From positions 1-64,000 of the forward strand of contig JBCCQN010000007.1 of assembly GCA_039024315.1 (NCBI GenBank): a DNA stretch of 64,000 bases. The letters are read 5' to 3'. Under the pieces are notes generated by a model. The model was not told the origin of the DNA and did no database searches. It saw nothing but the letters and a program-made list of their open reading frames with translations. Positions 9,385 to 18,385 of the stretch are shown piece after piece. This DNA is from JBCAWW01 sp039024315 (GTDB lineage Bacteria > Bacteroidota > Bacteroidia > J057). Positions within the stretch are counted from its first letter, which is position 1. Every line of letters starts with the position of its first letter. The position numbers and the translations under genes were made by a program.

Positions 9385-10125
9385 ATGAAACCATCACTGA
9401 TAATCTCAGCTCCTGCTCACAACAACCCAAATCAAACCATACTGCGGCAAAGCTTGCTCTGCTTTTCGCTACCACTAGAGGTAGCAGATCTCTCCCGTTT
9501 TAGGGCTTCTGTCGCGGAGAAAGCAGGTTGGGAACAGGACCTATTTCATAATCATCAATCAGGGAAATCTCCTGCCAATGGAAAAGTTATTAATCGCTAT
9601 CCTTTGGTCCAGTATCGCTTATATCAAGGACATGCCGCCATGCTGGGATACAATGAAGGAGCCTTGGCGGTTAGCCGTTTTCTAGCAGACTATGATGGTA
9701 CGTTATATTTGAAAGGGGAAGACCTAAAGCTTCCGATCCGAGATTTTCGGCAACGTACTTGGGAACTCAAAGCCAGTACACAATCTCTGCAATATCGCCT
9801 AAAAGACTGGATTGCGCTCAACCAGAGAAATTACCATCGATGGCAAACGGCGCCCTCTGATATCGCGCGCAAGCAGTTGCTGGAACGAATCCTTACGGCT
9901 CACTTGCTAGCTTTTGCCAAGGCTATGCACTGGGATATTGACTGGACCTTACAAATAGAAATTCAAGAGATAGAACGGACCAAACAAACTCGCTATCGTA
10001 ATGTCAGTTTGCTTGCATTTGACATTCGATACACTGCCAACCTATGTATTCCCGCCAACATAGGCTTGGGTAAAAGTGTAAGCGAAGGCTATGGTCGTAA
10101 TCAATTATGGCGTAGTACAAGCTAA
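9385..10125 (+). CDS. cas6: Cas6 pre-crRNA endonuclease
   Basis: 246 residues. The C-terminal glycine-rich loop IGLGKSVSEGYGR (~227-239) and its position as the last cas gene, 175 bases before the array, identify a Cas6 of the Bacteroidota type. It should cut each repeat on the 3' side of the small TAGTCC/GGACTA stem and leave a short repeat-derived 5' tag on the crRNA. The catalytic residues cannot be named with certainty; H44 and H152 are histidines in plausible regions. No cas1 or cas2 follows. Confidence 0.82.
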   Translation: MKPSLIISAPAHNNPNQTILRQSLLCFSLPLEVADLSRFRASVAEKAGWEQDLFHNHQSGKSPANGKVINRYPLVQYRLYQGHAAMLGYNEGALAVSRFLADYDGTLYLKGEDLKLPIRDFRQRTWELKASTQSLQYRLKDWIALNQRNYHRWQTAPSDIARKQLLERILTAHLLAFAKAMHWDIDWTLQIEIQEIERTKQTRYRNVSLLAFDIRYTANLCIPANIGLGKSVSEGYGRNQLWRSTS

Positions 10126-10299
10126 ACCTACCAAAGGGTATGAATAGCTGTTTCTTTGACGTATATTATATTTCTACTTGCTGAAATGTTAACAGTTTTT
10201 TCAGTACGAAAAATACCGAAATTGCTCTATTATAGAGGTCTTAGGCTGAAATTAAACAGTTCTTAATCATTGATAGCGAGTCTTTTATCAATTTTCAGT
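10126..10299 (+). promoter_or_regulatory. CRISPR leader
   Basis: AT-rich, gene-free 174 bases between cas6 and the first repeat. The array degenerates at its far end (repeats 11 and 12), so the conserved, leader-proximal end is here and transcription should run left to right. A clear promoter is not visible; TTTG at 10155-10158 is a possible -33 element, but the spacing to TACTTGC is short. Confidence 0.6.
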
Positions 10300-11112
10300 A
10301 TTGACGAGTAGTCCAGTTAGAATGAGGACTATAACATGAGTGATCATGTTAGTTGAAAACACAACATGATATTGACGAGTAGTCCAGTTAGAATGAGGAC
10401 TATAACACCGCAGACTTGAGTTTGGCAGGCTGTTGCCCAGAGATTGACGAGTAGTCCAGTTAGAATGAGGACTATAACAGGATAGCTAACGTAAACCTCT
10501 AACGCTATGCATATATTGACGAGTAGTCCAGTTAGAATGAGGACTATAACAACGCCCTCTACTGAGCACCCTCTCCACGTAATAAATTGACGAGTAGTCC
10601 AGTTAGAATGAGGACTATAACCTTGTGCCTCGTGCACCTAAACGCATACCAGCAATTGACGAGTAGTCCAGTTAGAATGAGGACTATAACCCTAATCTGC
10701 CCTTTATAGCATAACTTGGGCGTTATTGACGAGTAGTCCAGTTAGAATGAGGACTATAACACACTTGATTGGGCTGTATTGGTAGGAAGCCCGGCATTGA
10801 CGAGTAGTCCAGTTAGAATGAGGACTATAACAGGCAACGCAGGGCTGGTAGTCTGATGAGAACAATTGACGAGTAGTCCAGTTAGAATGAGGACTATAAC
10901 TCGGTAAGGTGCTCAGCTACCGTGTTGCAGCTGAATTGACGAGTAGTCCAGTTAGAATGAGGACTATAACATCCTGACGGCAGGTAAGACATTGGTTTTA
11001 GCGATTGATGAGTAGTCCAGTTAGAATGAGGACTATAACGCTTGCTGAATAGCCGGCATGAATCGGTCGGGATCAGATTGACGAGTAGTCCATTTAGAAT
11101 GAGGACCATGGT
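10300..11112 (+). CRISPR. CRISPR array, 12 repeats of 36 bp and 11 spacers
   Basis: Repeats start at 10300, 10371, 10443, 10515, 10586, 10655, 10725, 10796, 10865, 10935, 11004 and 11077. The 36-bp unit begins ATTGACGAGTAGTCC and ends GGACTATAAC; repeats 1-10 are identical. Repeat 11 has one change (GACGAG to GATGAG). Repeat 12 is degenerate (one internal G to T, and the last six bases read CATGGT), which marks the leader-distal end. Spacers are 33-37 bp. The repeat contains the inverted pair TAGTCC / GGACTA around an 11-base... loop suitable for Cas6 recognition. The last eight bases, ACTATAAC, would form the 5' tag if Cas6 cuts within the stem base as in other type III systems. Confidence 0.98.
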
Positions 11113-11121
11113 CATTGATAC

Positions 11122-11166
11122 AGCATGAAAAACCGGCAACCAATCACTTGGCTGCCGGTTCATGCT
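11122..11166. terminator. bidirectional hairpin between the array and the opposite operon
   Basis: AACCGGCA (11131-11138) pairs with TGCCGGTT (11153-11160). An inner CCAA/TTGG extends the stem, and outer AGCATG/CATGCT arms do too. It separates the + strand CRISPR array from the minus-strand gene ending at 11184 and can serve both. There is no strong T-run on either side. Confidence 0.6.
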
Positions 11167-11183
11167 TTATGGGAGCTACTGAT

Positions 11184-11867
11184 CTAAAAATGATAGCTAC
11201 AAAACACCCCCAAATGCCCCGTCCGATTTGAAACCAGCACTTCGCTCAAGAGATTACTTTCCTTGCTTATCAATAGGTATTGATCCCATTGGCCAGCGAG
11301 TAGCAAAGACCAACGCTCGTTGATCGCAAAACGAAATTGAACTTTCCCGGCAAGGCCCATATCAACGCCGATTCGGGTGTCAAAGTAGCCCTCTACCCAA
11401 GTCCCATGGTCATAGGTCCAGCTACGCCGGTCAATCCCTAGGCGGAGTAAAGGCCCAATCCCCGCGCCAATAAACAGCCATCCATCATCCTTCTGAGGCC
11501 ACTCTTTCAATAGCAGTGCAGCTACTTGGTGCTGGACACTGTGATTTGGCCAAAGACCACTGTAGATATTATCCAATAAAGCCTGGTCCTCAGCATTTGG
11601 CGTTCGGCCGAAAGCCAAACGTGCTTCATACCCATACCCACTCAGGGTATACTGCCACTCCATCTCTGCGTTCAATCGCGCTATTGTTCGCTGGTACCGA
11701 ATACCAATACTCTTATTGGACATCCCATGATCAAATCCAGCCAGGGGCAAGAGACTTCCCCATTGAGGTTCATGCGAATAACTCAAGCCAACTGAAAGTG
11801 ATTGCTGGGCAGCGAGCGGAAGGCCAGCAACACATATTAGCAGTAATACGCTCAGAATTCGGTTCAT
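11184..11867 (-). CDS. secreted outer-membrane beta-barrel-like protein
   Basis: 227 residues with a clean signal peptide (residues ~1-20, ending LPLAAQQ). The rest alternates short beta-strand stretches and ends in an aromatic residue (VFCSYHF), the shape of a small outer-membrane barrel. I do not recognise a specific family. Its start codon overlaps the stop of the M4 peptidase gene (ATGA at 11864-11867), so the two are translated together. It is the last gene of a long minus-strand run that begins with the mobilization genes, and it is followed by the hairpin at 11122-11166. Confidence 0.7.
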   Translation of the reverse strand: MNRILSVLLLICVAGLPLAAQQSLSVGLSYSHEPQWGSLLPLAGFDHGMSNKSIGIRYQRTIARLNAEMEWQYTLSGYGYEARLAFGRTPNAEDQALLDNIYSGLWPNHSVQHQVAALLLKEWPQKDDGWLFIGAGIGPLLRLGIDRRSWTYDHGTWVEGYFDTRIGVDMGLAGKVQFRFAINERWSLLLAGQWDQYLLISKESNLLSEVLVSNRTGHLGVFCSYHF

Positions 11868-14125
11868 CGTAATATAATTAAGCGTTCGACTTGGGTTTGG
11901 CCTTGCGATTCGGCTTGTAAAAGGTAGTAGCCTGCGGCAATTGCCGAAACATCCATTTTCAGGCTACTAGCATCAGCCTCCATTTGCCGCAATACTTTGC
12001 CTTGCATATCTATCAATTTCAGACTGATTTTCGGCTGCAAAAGCTGCATGCGTACCTTATCTTGTACAGGGTTGCCGATTAGCTCAAATAACTTAGCCTG
12101 TTCATCTGGAGATGATTGACGAAACTGGCTGCAATCATCCACTATCACGTAAAAATTATCGTGTCCACTCAGTTGTCCATTCCAATTGGAGCTGGCAGAG
12201 ATATTCCCTCCCTGAAAGCCTGATACGATTCCCGTAACCACAAGGTGTTGATTATTAGAACCAGAAGTGTAATAAGTCAATCCCCAGGGTACATTCCAAC
12301 TGATATTCGCACCGGCATAGGATTGGGTAGTATAGTAGAAATTCTGCGCAGGCGTCCACCAGCAATCCTGGATCAGATTTGGACCGTTGATATTGGTGCA
12401 AATTGCATTATTGTTGAAGGCGGTACCTACTCCTACTGAGGCCCAGGCATTAGCTACGGCATGGCGTTCTGCGGAGCAGCTCCCGTACAAATCCGCCGCT
12501 GCTTGCATCCAGGCAGCTCTTGCATCAGCAAAACCATCGGTCTCATGCGAATAGTAACGTAAGGCCCGAAAGGCAATCGCCGCCGCTGGATCAATCCCGA
12601 TACCAGGCGTAAAGATATTGTTCTGCTGAATATTGCTTCCCGCGACCAAATTGAAGGCCTTCGTGATGATAGAGCAATTGATGTGGACCCCACAAAAATC
12701 ATTGAAAGGCTGCGGAAAAGGACAGCCGCCAGGAGTAGGATTCACATAAAAGCCACCCCAGACGACATTTGGTTGATTGGTACTGAGAGGATTTTCCATA
12801 TGCCGGCTAAACATCAAATCATCTTCACTGATCCACCAATCCAGATTGAATCCATTCTGAGCCGCACGCTCAATCAAAAAACCAAATATATCCGCGTAGC
12901 CTTCACTTAATGCCCCAGACTCTCGCTGGTATTGAAAGCCTGCCGTATTTTCGATAACACCATGGGTATACTCATGACCTACCAGATCCAGACTCACCCG
13001 ATGCCGAGTAGGTGTTACGTCCGTATTCGCCCCAAACAGCATCATCTCCTTGGTAACATGATAAGCGGCATTGTTGGACAGATTACCATTTACATACCGA
13101 AACTGCGTAGCAAGGCGAACCCTACGACCAGAACCATCCCAGCCAGTATAGCCAAAAGCATTTTCAAAATAATCCCATGCTTCCTGAGCCGCCCAATGAG
13201 CCGAAGTCTCTGTTCGATTGGTATTCCACCAAAAGGGGTTGTTGTTAAATACGCGTGTCATTCCACTCCAGGAGCGCGGAACCCAAGCTCCAGAAAAATT
13301 TATACGCCCCTGAAATATCCGCGTTTCCACATCTCTACCACAATCCTCCAACACCAGATTCGGACCTCTATCGACACTGGTAAATGCCTGGGTGCCATTA
13401 TACAAGGTGTTGGCGGTAGAAGCAGCATCGGTACCAAAGCATCCGTAAAACAAAGCCGTCTGGGCTACCAATTTCCCGCTGTTTGCATCTATCGCTACCG
13501 CATAATCTTCAAATGGATCCAACATACTGATCTCAAAGTACCAGCTCAAGATATAGTCCTCCTCTGCCATACTATGATTCTGAACATATCTCAATTCACC
13601 CTTTGGCAACCAAGTCGCGGATTCCCCTTTCTCCATTCGAATCGCCTGCTCCCACTCCTCATCTTCCCAGGCATATATTTTGCCTCCAAGCTGATTTTTG
13701 GCTAGTTCCATGGCTTCCGATTCGCTTAGGTTCGGGTTTACTCCTTCGGAGAACGCTCGGCCGATACTCCCATGAGCGAGATAAACATTACCGTCTCGTA
13801 AGTGCAGGCTATATTCAGCCCCTTCCACTTTATGGCCGGCATGGTATTGCTGATACCGGAGATGTTCCAAACCCAGTTCATCTGTTTGTGATTTCATCAA
13901 ACGCATCTCGTCTTCGGCTCCTAGCCCGAGTTCAGCTCCATGGTTCTCCCAAAAGCTTTCCGCAGAAAGCGCGACATCCTCTCGAATGTGCAACCACCCG
14001 GCTTCATCTATGGACTCCGTAATCTTGCTTAAATCAGTTGCGTTTTGCGCCCTAACTGACAGCAAACCGATCAGCAGCCCAGCCAATATCAGGCCTAATA
14101 CTTTGAGTTGGTGTTTGTGTAACAT
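11864..14125 (-). CDS. secreted M4 (thermolysin-type) metallopeptidase with T9SS sorting domain
   Basis: 753 residues from the ATG at 14125 (MLHKHQLKVLG...), which begins a signal peptide ending SVRAQN; the open frame extends to 14359 without family support. An N-terminal FTP/PepSY-like propeptide (~40-220) precedes the catalytic domain with HEYTH at about residue 384 and GALSEGYADIFG downstream, giving both zinc histidines and the third glutamate ligand. The last ~70 residues (ELIGNPVQDKVRM...GYYLLQ...ERLIILR) are a type A Por-secretion sorting domain, so the enzyme should leave through the type IX system. Two copies of the 16-bp hairpin repeat (12464 and 13741) lie inside the coding sequence without breaking it. 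It is 34 bases downstream of the histidine kinase gene. Confidence 0.92.
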   Translation of the reverse strand: MLHKHQLKVLGLILAGLLIGLLSVRAQNATDLSKITESIDEAGWLHIREDVALSAESFWENHGAELGLGAEDEMRLMKSQTDELGLEHLRYQQYHAGHKVEGAEYSLHLRDGNVYLAHGSIGRAFSEGVNPNLSESEAMELAKNQLGGKIYAWEDEEWEQAIRMEKGESATWLPKGELRYVQNHSMAEEDYILSWYFEISMLDPFEDYAVAIDANSGKLVAQTALFYGCFGTDAASTANTLYNGTQAFTSVDRGPNLVLEDCGRDVETRIFQGRINFSGAWVPRSWSGMTRVFNNNPFWWNTNRTETSAHWAAQEAWDYFENAFGYTGWDGSGRRVRLATQFRYVNGNLSNNAAYHVTKEMMLFGANTDVTPTRHRVSLDLVGHEYTHGVIENTAGFQYQRESGALSEGYADIFGFLIERAAQNGFNLDWWISEDDLMFSRHMENPLSTNQPNVVWGGFYVNPTPGGCPFPQPFNDFCGVHINCSIITKAFNLVAGSNIQQNNIFTPGIGIDPAAAIAFRALRYYSHETDGFADARAAWMQAAADLYGSCSAERHAVANAWASVGVGTAFNNNAICTNINGPNLIQDCWWTPAQNFYYTTQSYAGANISWNVPWGLTYYTSGSNNQHLVVTGIVSGFQGGNISASSNWNGQLSGHDNFYVIVDDCSQFRQSSPDEQAKLFELIGNPVQDKVRMQLLQPKISLKLIDMQGKVLRQMEADASSLKMDVSAIAAGYYLLQAESQGQTQVERLIILR
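12464..12479 (+). repeat. 16-bp hairpin repeat, stem CTGC/GCAG
   Basis: GCGTT, then CTGC-GGA-GCAG. A member of the dispersed hairpin family described in the findings, here antisense inside the M4 peptidase gene. Confidence 0.55.
13741..13756 (-). repeat. 16-bp hairpin repeat, stem CTCC/GGAG
   Basis: On the minus strand GCGTT, then CTCC-GAA-GGAG, inside the M4 peptidase gene. Same family, different stem. Confidence 0.6.
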
Positions 14126-14159
14126 AGCATTCTTTTTAAATGGGTTGTTATGGTAGTAG

Positions 14160-16178
14160 TTAGCTAGCGGTCTCAAGCACACTAGCCGGTAATTGAATGA
14201 TGAAGCGGGAACCTTCGCCAAGCTGAGATTCCACCCAGATTTGGCCATCGAGCATGGCAACGCAGTTTTTGACAATCGCCAGACCGAGGCCGGTTCCAGG
14301 CTGTTTGATATTGCCCCGATAATAGGGCTCGAAAACCTTTTCCAGCTCTTCCTCAGCAATCCCTTTCCCGTTATCCGCGATCACTATTTGAAGGCGGTAC
14401 TTCTTTTGTTCTGCACTGATGCGAATGATCGGTTTTCGATCTGAAGGCGTATAGTGAATTGCATTCAGAATCAGATTTTGGAAGATCTGATAAAGGGCAG
14501 ATTCGTTAGCATGGACAATGGGTAAATCAGTAGCTTGGAGTTCTGCTTCTGATGAGGTGATTCGATCAGAGAGATTTTCTTTGATCGTTTGCAGTAGTTC
14601 TCGCAAATCAACCCTCTCCTGCTCCAACTTAGGGGTAAAACTCTCCGAGTAACGCCTGACATCACGCAGGAGTTGATCCATAGTCGCCGAGGCTGTGAGT
14701 ACGGTTTTGATCATCCGGCTCAGTTTCACATCTGGCTCTTTCACTCTTCGCTCGATCAGTTCGGAGTAGCTGTGAATTGTCCTCAGAGGATCTCGCAGAT
14801 CATGAGATACGATTTTGCTAAAATTCTTCAGGCGTTGATTGCTCTCCGCCAAAAGGAGATTTTGTTCTTTACTCTTGCGCCAGCTTTTGAGCAAAAAGAA
14901 AAACTGCATCGCAATCACCCCCAACACTCCGACCAAAAACCAGAGTGCCTTGGTCTTAAGGGCATTGTGCTTTTGCTCAGTTTGAAGGGCAGTTTGGGCA
15001 AATTGTTCCCGCTCCAGAGATAGATTCAGCTCCGCCGTTTTACCATAACTGATGATATTGAGGCTGTCCTTGATGTCCCGAAAAGCTTCATAGGCCTGCA
15101 AGGCATCTGTACTTCCCGCAGGAGCCTGTGCTTGTGCCATCAAAAATCTCAGTTCTGCTTCATTATAGCGATCCTGGAGAGAAGCGTTTGGCGAAGCCAG
15201 TAAACTCTCCGCCGCCTCATACTGCTGATTGGCATATAGATAATACGCCTGCGCCAAACGGGTATGCCGATTCGCACTCTTAGGAAAATCCCGCAGCAAC
15301 TGGACCAACTCCTGGTGATAGGATTCCGCTTTCGCGACCTCACCCGTCGTGGCATACAGGATAATCAGATATTGTAAGGCTTGCTCAATTGGCTTGGGAA
15401 AGTCCAACTCATGTGCCAGTTGATTCGCTTTGAGCAAGCTACTTTCTGCCAAATTATAGGATTTTTGATCCAGGAAGCTCACTCCTAAGTTCAATTCTGC
15501 GTTGAAGGCAAACTGCTTATTCTTCTCTTCCGTTGCCAGTTCCCTGGCTTCCAGCGCCAAAGCAATTTCTTTCTGGACATCTCCTTTTTCCTTAGCGTAG
15601 GAACGATACATCTCATTGATTAGCAACATGAGATACTTGTCCATCGATTGCTTCGCCAGGCGCTCAGCCGAGAGAATATATTCCTCCTCTAGATGCTCAG
15701 CATCTTCGTATTTCAACGTTCCGATCCGGTGGTAATAGGCGATCACTTGCCCTTCGAGGTAGCCACTTCTGTTGGCTACTTCCAGCGCTTTTTGCGTGAT
15801 CAAGGGCAATTGACTCGTTTCCCCTTTTACAGAGAAGGCATAGAACTTCAGAATCAAAGTCTGCTGGATCGTCTTGAGAATCTCCGTGTTCTCAGTCAAG
15901 TCTTCCAGTATAGCCAAAAGTTGATCTGCACATATCAAAGCCTGCTCCGGGGGGAGTTTTTGCTGTAATACTTCACGGGCCAGTTTATCAACGATCTCCG
16001 TACGCAGGACCAAAGCGCTTTCAAATTCTTGAGTGAGCTGCGTATTACAATCACAGTCCAACACTTGCATCAATTGGGGAATTTTGTCCTCAAAACGGGC
16101 TTGTCGGTTCCAGAAACTTAGGCATAGGAGGATCCCTCCCAGGGCACATAGCCCTAGCCATTGAATGAGTTTTTGCAT
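14160..16178 (-). CDS. TPR-containing sensor histidine kinase
   Basis: 672 residues. An N-terminal hydrophobic segment (LCALGGILLCLSF) leads into a ~350-residue helical TPR array, then a transmembrane helix (ALWFLVGVLGVIAMQFFFLL) and the kinase core. The H box is KIVSHDLRDPLRTI with phospho-acceptor His459, the N box is QNLILNAIHYT, and the G boxes are IADNGKGI and GTGLGLAIVKN. All catalytic boxes are intact. This architecture (periplasmic TPRs, one membrane helix, HisKA/HATPase) is common in Bacteroidota. The response regulator gene ends 9 bases upstream, so the two form a pair; the signal is unknown. The gene contains a hairpin repeat copy at 15184. Confidence 0.93.
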   Translation of the reverse strand: MQKLIQWLGLCALGGILLCLSFWNRQARFEDKIPQLMQVLDCDCNTQLTQEFESALVLRTEIVDKLAREVLQQKLPPEQALICADQLLAILEDLTENTEILKTIQQTLILKFYAFSVKGETSQLPLITQKALEVANRSGYLEGQVIAYYHRIGTLKYEDAEHLEEEYILSAERLAKQSMDKYLMLLINEMYRSYAKEKGDVQKEIALALEARELATEEKNKQFAFNAELNLGVSFLDQKSYNLAESSLLKANQLAHELDFPKPIEQALQYLIILYATTGEVAKAESYHQELVQLLRDFPKSANRHTRLAQAYYLYANQQYEAAESLLASPNASLQDRYNEAELRFLMAQAQAPAGSTDALQAYEAFRDIKDSLNIISYGKTAELNLSLEREQFAQTALQTEQKHNALKTKALWFLVGVLGVIAMQFFFLLKSWRKSKEQNLLLAESNQRLKNFSKIVSHDLRDPLRTIHSYSELIERRVKEPDVKLSRMIKTVLTASATMDQLLRDVRRYSESFTPKLEQERVDLRELLQTIKENLSDRITSSEAELQATDLPIVHANESALYQIFQNLILNAIHYTPSDRKPIIRISAEQKKYRLQIVIADNGKGIAEEELEKVFEPYYRGNIKQPGTGLGLAIVKNCVAMLDGQIWVESQLGEGSRFIIQLPASVLETAS
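15184..15199 (+). repeat. 16-bp hairpin repeat, stem TGGC/GCCA
   Basis: GCGTT, then TGGC-GAA-GCCA, antisense inside the histidine kinase gene; a further stem variant of the family. Confidence 0.6.
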
Positions 16179-16187
16179 GATGTTGGT

Positions 16188-16574
16188 TTACTTAATGAGA
16201 GCGAACATCTCTTCCATTTTGGGGAAAATCTTGTAGTAGCTCAGAGGTTTGGTGAGGAAAATATCTGCTCCCGCGGCTTTTGCTGCTTGCTTATCAGCTT
16301 CGCTGTCCGAGATACTGAAAACACAAATGCGGGTCTCCGGCGAGCGTTTTTTGATCTCCTTAGTGAGAGCAAGGCCGTCTAGCTCGGACTCATTGAGGGC
16401 AATGTCGACAATCGCCAGATGATGAAACGACTCGTCCACTGCCTCCAGGGCCATGGTACTGTTGGTTACCCAATACATATCGGGTGAGACTTCCATGTCT
16501 TCGAGGGCCTCGAAAAACAAATCAGCATGCTTTTCCTCATCTTCGACTAACAGGATACGGTCTTTGGAATTCAT
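16188..16574 (-). CDS. single-domain response regulator
   Basis: 128 residues, one receiver domain and nothing else. The acidic pocket is E11/D12 (LLVEDEE), the phospho-acceptor is Asp57 (LAIVDIAL), and the conserved lysine is Lys109 (FLTKP). Without an output domain it must act by protein contact or in a phosphorelay. The gene lies 11 bases after the coupling-protein gene and 9 bases before the kinase gene, so it bridges the transfer genes and the sensor-peptidase genes. Confidence 0.93.
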   Translation of the reverse strand: MNSKDRILLVEDEEKHADLFFEALEDMEVSPDMYWVTNSTMALEAVDESFHHLAIVDIALNESELDGLALTKEIKKRSPETRICVFSISDSEADKQAAKAAGADIFLTKPLSYYKIFPKMEEMFALIK

Positions 16575-16585
16575 AGTATAGAAGG

Positions 16586-18385
16586 TTAAGTGTTTACAAC
16601 TTGAGTGTCATTCAAGATGCGTCCTGCCTCAACATGTATCCGTTCGTAATTGATCTTTACATCCACTCCTTGGGCGAAGGAAGGAAGCGAGAGGGCTTTC
16701 ACGGATTTCTTCCGTATCACCTTCCCTTTGAAAACTTCGTTGGTTTTCCCAACGCTCATGCCTGCAAATTCTCCGACGCTAAGGTTGATCACGGCCTCAG
16801 ATTTGAGTCTTTCGGTTTCCCGGACTCTTTCCGTGATGTTTTTTCCGTAGCGGGAACTGCGGCTACTTTCGATTGTGTCCTTTTCTATTTTACCAAAAAT
16901 TCTGGAAATATGCTCTGCCGTTTTGGGATTGCTCACCCGCCCAAAAAGCTGGTTGTTCAGATTACTGATGATCACTTCGGCATTGGTTCGGCCATAATGC
17001 TTTTCCATCTGGCTGATGTCCTGCGCCATGTAGATGGTCGCGACTTTATTCGAGCGCGCCGTAGCCGGAATCTGATCAAAATTCGGAATGTAAAGGGTTG
17101 GGCCTTCGTCCAATAAAACCATCGAATGATGTTTCTGGGGCTGATTCATCAGCTTCAAGGCCACGGTAATGACCAGGGAAATCACTGGCGCCAATGAGTC
17201 CGCAATGCTGGGATGATTGCCAATGCAGAGGAAGATAGGTTTCTCCTTAGCATTGAGGTCCAGGGAAAAGTCATCTCCACCTAGCACCCAAAATACTTCG
17301 GGATTATTGAGCCGAGCGAGGGCGATTTGCAGGGTGCCCATCATGCCTGAGACTTGGCGTTCGGCTTCATTGGCGATCGCAACAGAAAGACTGGCAATCA
17401 TTCCAGCCGTCTCTGGATCACTTTCTAGCAAGGCAATCAAACGTTCGTAGTCTTTGCTACAAATGAGGGCGACGATATGCGGCAGACTCGATTGAGCAGG
17501 ATGATGCTTTTTGACGTACCAAATGGTTGCGGTGAGGATGGCATTGGCAGAGCGCATCCAAAAGTCTTTGTGTTGGATCGTCTCTGGTAGCAGATTGGTG
17601 ATCAGACTCAGCGCGAACTCTTCTGCATAGGCCATTAAAGGAAGGTTCTCTGGCTTGAGGGGATTGACTCGATAGCTCTGACTGAGATCAGAAAAGTTGA
17701 GCACCCGCAATTCGACATCCGGCTGATGCTTGGCAAAACTACTATATACCACTTCCGTAAGGGTCGGAAACTTAAAGTCATAGACAATCCCGCTGTACTC
17801 CGCCTTCACTGCCTGCTCGATGATCGGCTCTGCTACTGAATAACTCTTCCCACTCCCGGCACCACCAATCACGAGTATGCCCCGGAAGGGATTACTCAGA
17901 TTGATCCAGCCATCCCGCAGGCGAAGGTGAAAGCTAAAGGCTCGAGGACGCTTCCTTTTCGGGTTTTGAATCGCATCAGTCCCAGCGTTCGGCAAGGCCG
18001 CTACCACAACAGGAATCCCCAAGCCAAGCGCTACTAAACTCAGTGGATAGGTGTAGGATAGTGCCGGCAGCTGATCGAGATACCACAAAAGGAGCCCACC
18101 GCCAAGACTCAATATTAAACCAAGGCCAAGCAAAACTGTAGCGGGTCTCGCAGAATCCGTCCTTTCTGGTCGTTGAAACCAAAGCAAACAAATCAAGGCG
18201 TACAATACCACTACTCCAAGCCGGACATATCGAATGGATTCTCCCAATCGCATCAGCAGGCGCCCACTCCCCTCCCCTATCGCAAACGGCCATTGACCGA
18301 TTGCCAAGATATAATCGATCCCAAGCAATGCGAGCATGCCGCAGAGGATCAATAAGAGGGGTGATATGTGCTGTGCGGTGGTCAT
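16586..18385 (-). CDS. type IV coupling protein (VirD4/TraG family)
   Basis: 599 residues. Four N-terminal membrane segments (~10-130) are followed by a P-loop ATPase with Walker A GGAGSGKS (174-181) and Walker B SMVLLDEGPTL. SGMMGTLQIAL and the segment TARSNKVATIYMAQDISQMEKHYG are typical of Bacteroidota MobC/TraG-type coupling proteins, which carry the relaxase-DNA complex to the mating channel. No mating-pair formation genes are in the window, so a helper or chromosomal type IV system would be needed. The start overlaps the relaxase stop by 4 bases. A hairpin repeat lies at 17985. Confidence 0.9.
   Translation of the reverse strand: MTTAQHISPLLLILCGMLALLGIDYILAIGQWPFAIGEGSGRLLMRLGESIRYVRLGVVVLYALICLLWFQRPERTDSARPATVLLGLGLILSLGGGLLLWYLDQLPALSYTYPLSLVALGLGIPVVVAALPNAGTDAIQNPKRKRPRAFSFHLRLRDGWINLSNPFRGILVIGGAGSGKSYSVAEPIIEQAVKAEYSGIVYDFKFPTLTEVVYSSFAKHQPDVELRVLNFSDLSQSYRVNPLKPENLPLMAYAEEFALSLITNLLPETIQHKDFWMRSANAILTATIWYVKKHHPAQSSLPHIVALICSKDYERLIALLESDPETAGMIASLSVAIANEAERQVSGMMGTLQIALARLNNPEVFWVLGGDDFSLDLNAKEKPIFLCIGNHPSIADSLAPVISLVITVALKLMNQPQKHHSMVLLDEGPTLYIPNFDQIPATARSNKVATIYMAQDISQMEKHYGRTNAEVIISNLNNQLFGRVSNPKTAEHISRIFGKIEKDTIESSRSSRYGKNITERVRETERLKSEAVINLSVGEFAGMSVGKTNEVFKGKVIRKKSVKALSLPSFAQGVDVKINYERIHVEAGRILNDTQVVNT
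17985..18000 (+). repeat. 16-bp hairpin repeat, stem CGGC/GCCG with AAG loop
   Basis: GCGTT, then CGGC-AAG-GCCG, antisense inside the coupling-protein gene. The loop differs from the usual GAA. Confidence 0.5.

Noticed and set aside
10344..11163. Two open frames on the minus strand through the CRISPR array
   Set aside because: They translate the repeats themselves (recurring VIVLILTGLLVN-type units) and have no independent support.
12932..14022. Open frames of 257 and 139 codons opposite the M4 peptidase
   Set aside because: They are antisense to a well-supported gene and have no recognizable domains.
17359..17375. Extra hairpin-repeat candidate GCGTTCGGCTTC
   Set aside because: The 3' arm does not complement the 5' arm, so it was left out of the covarying set.
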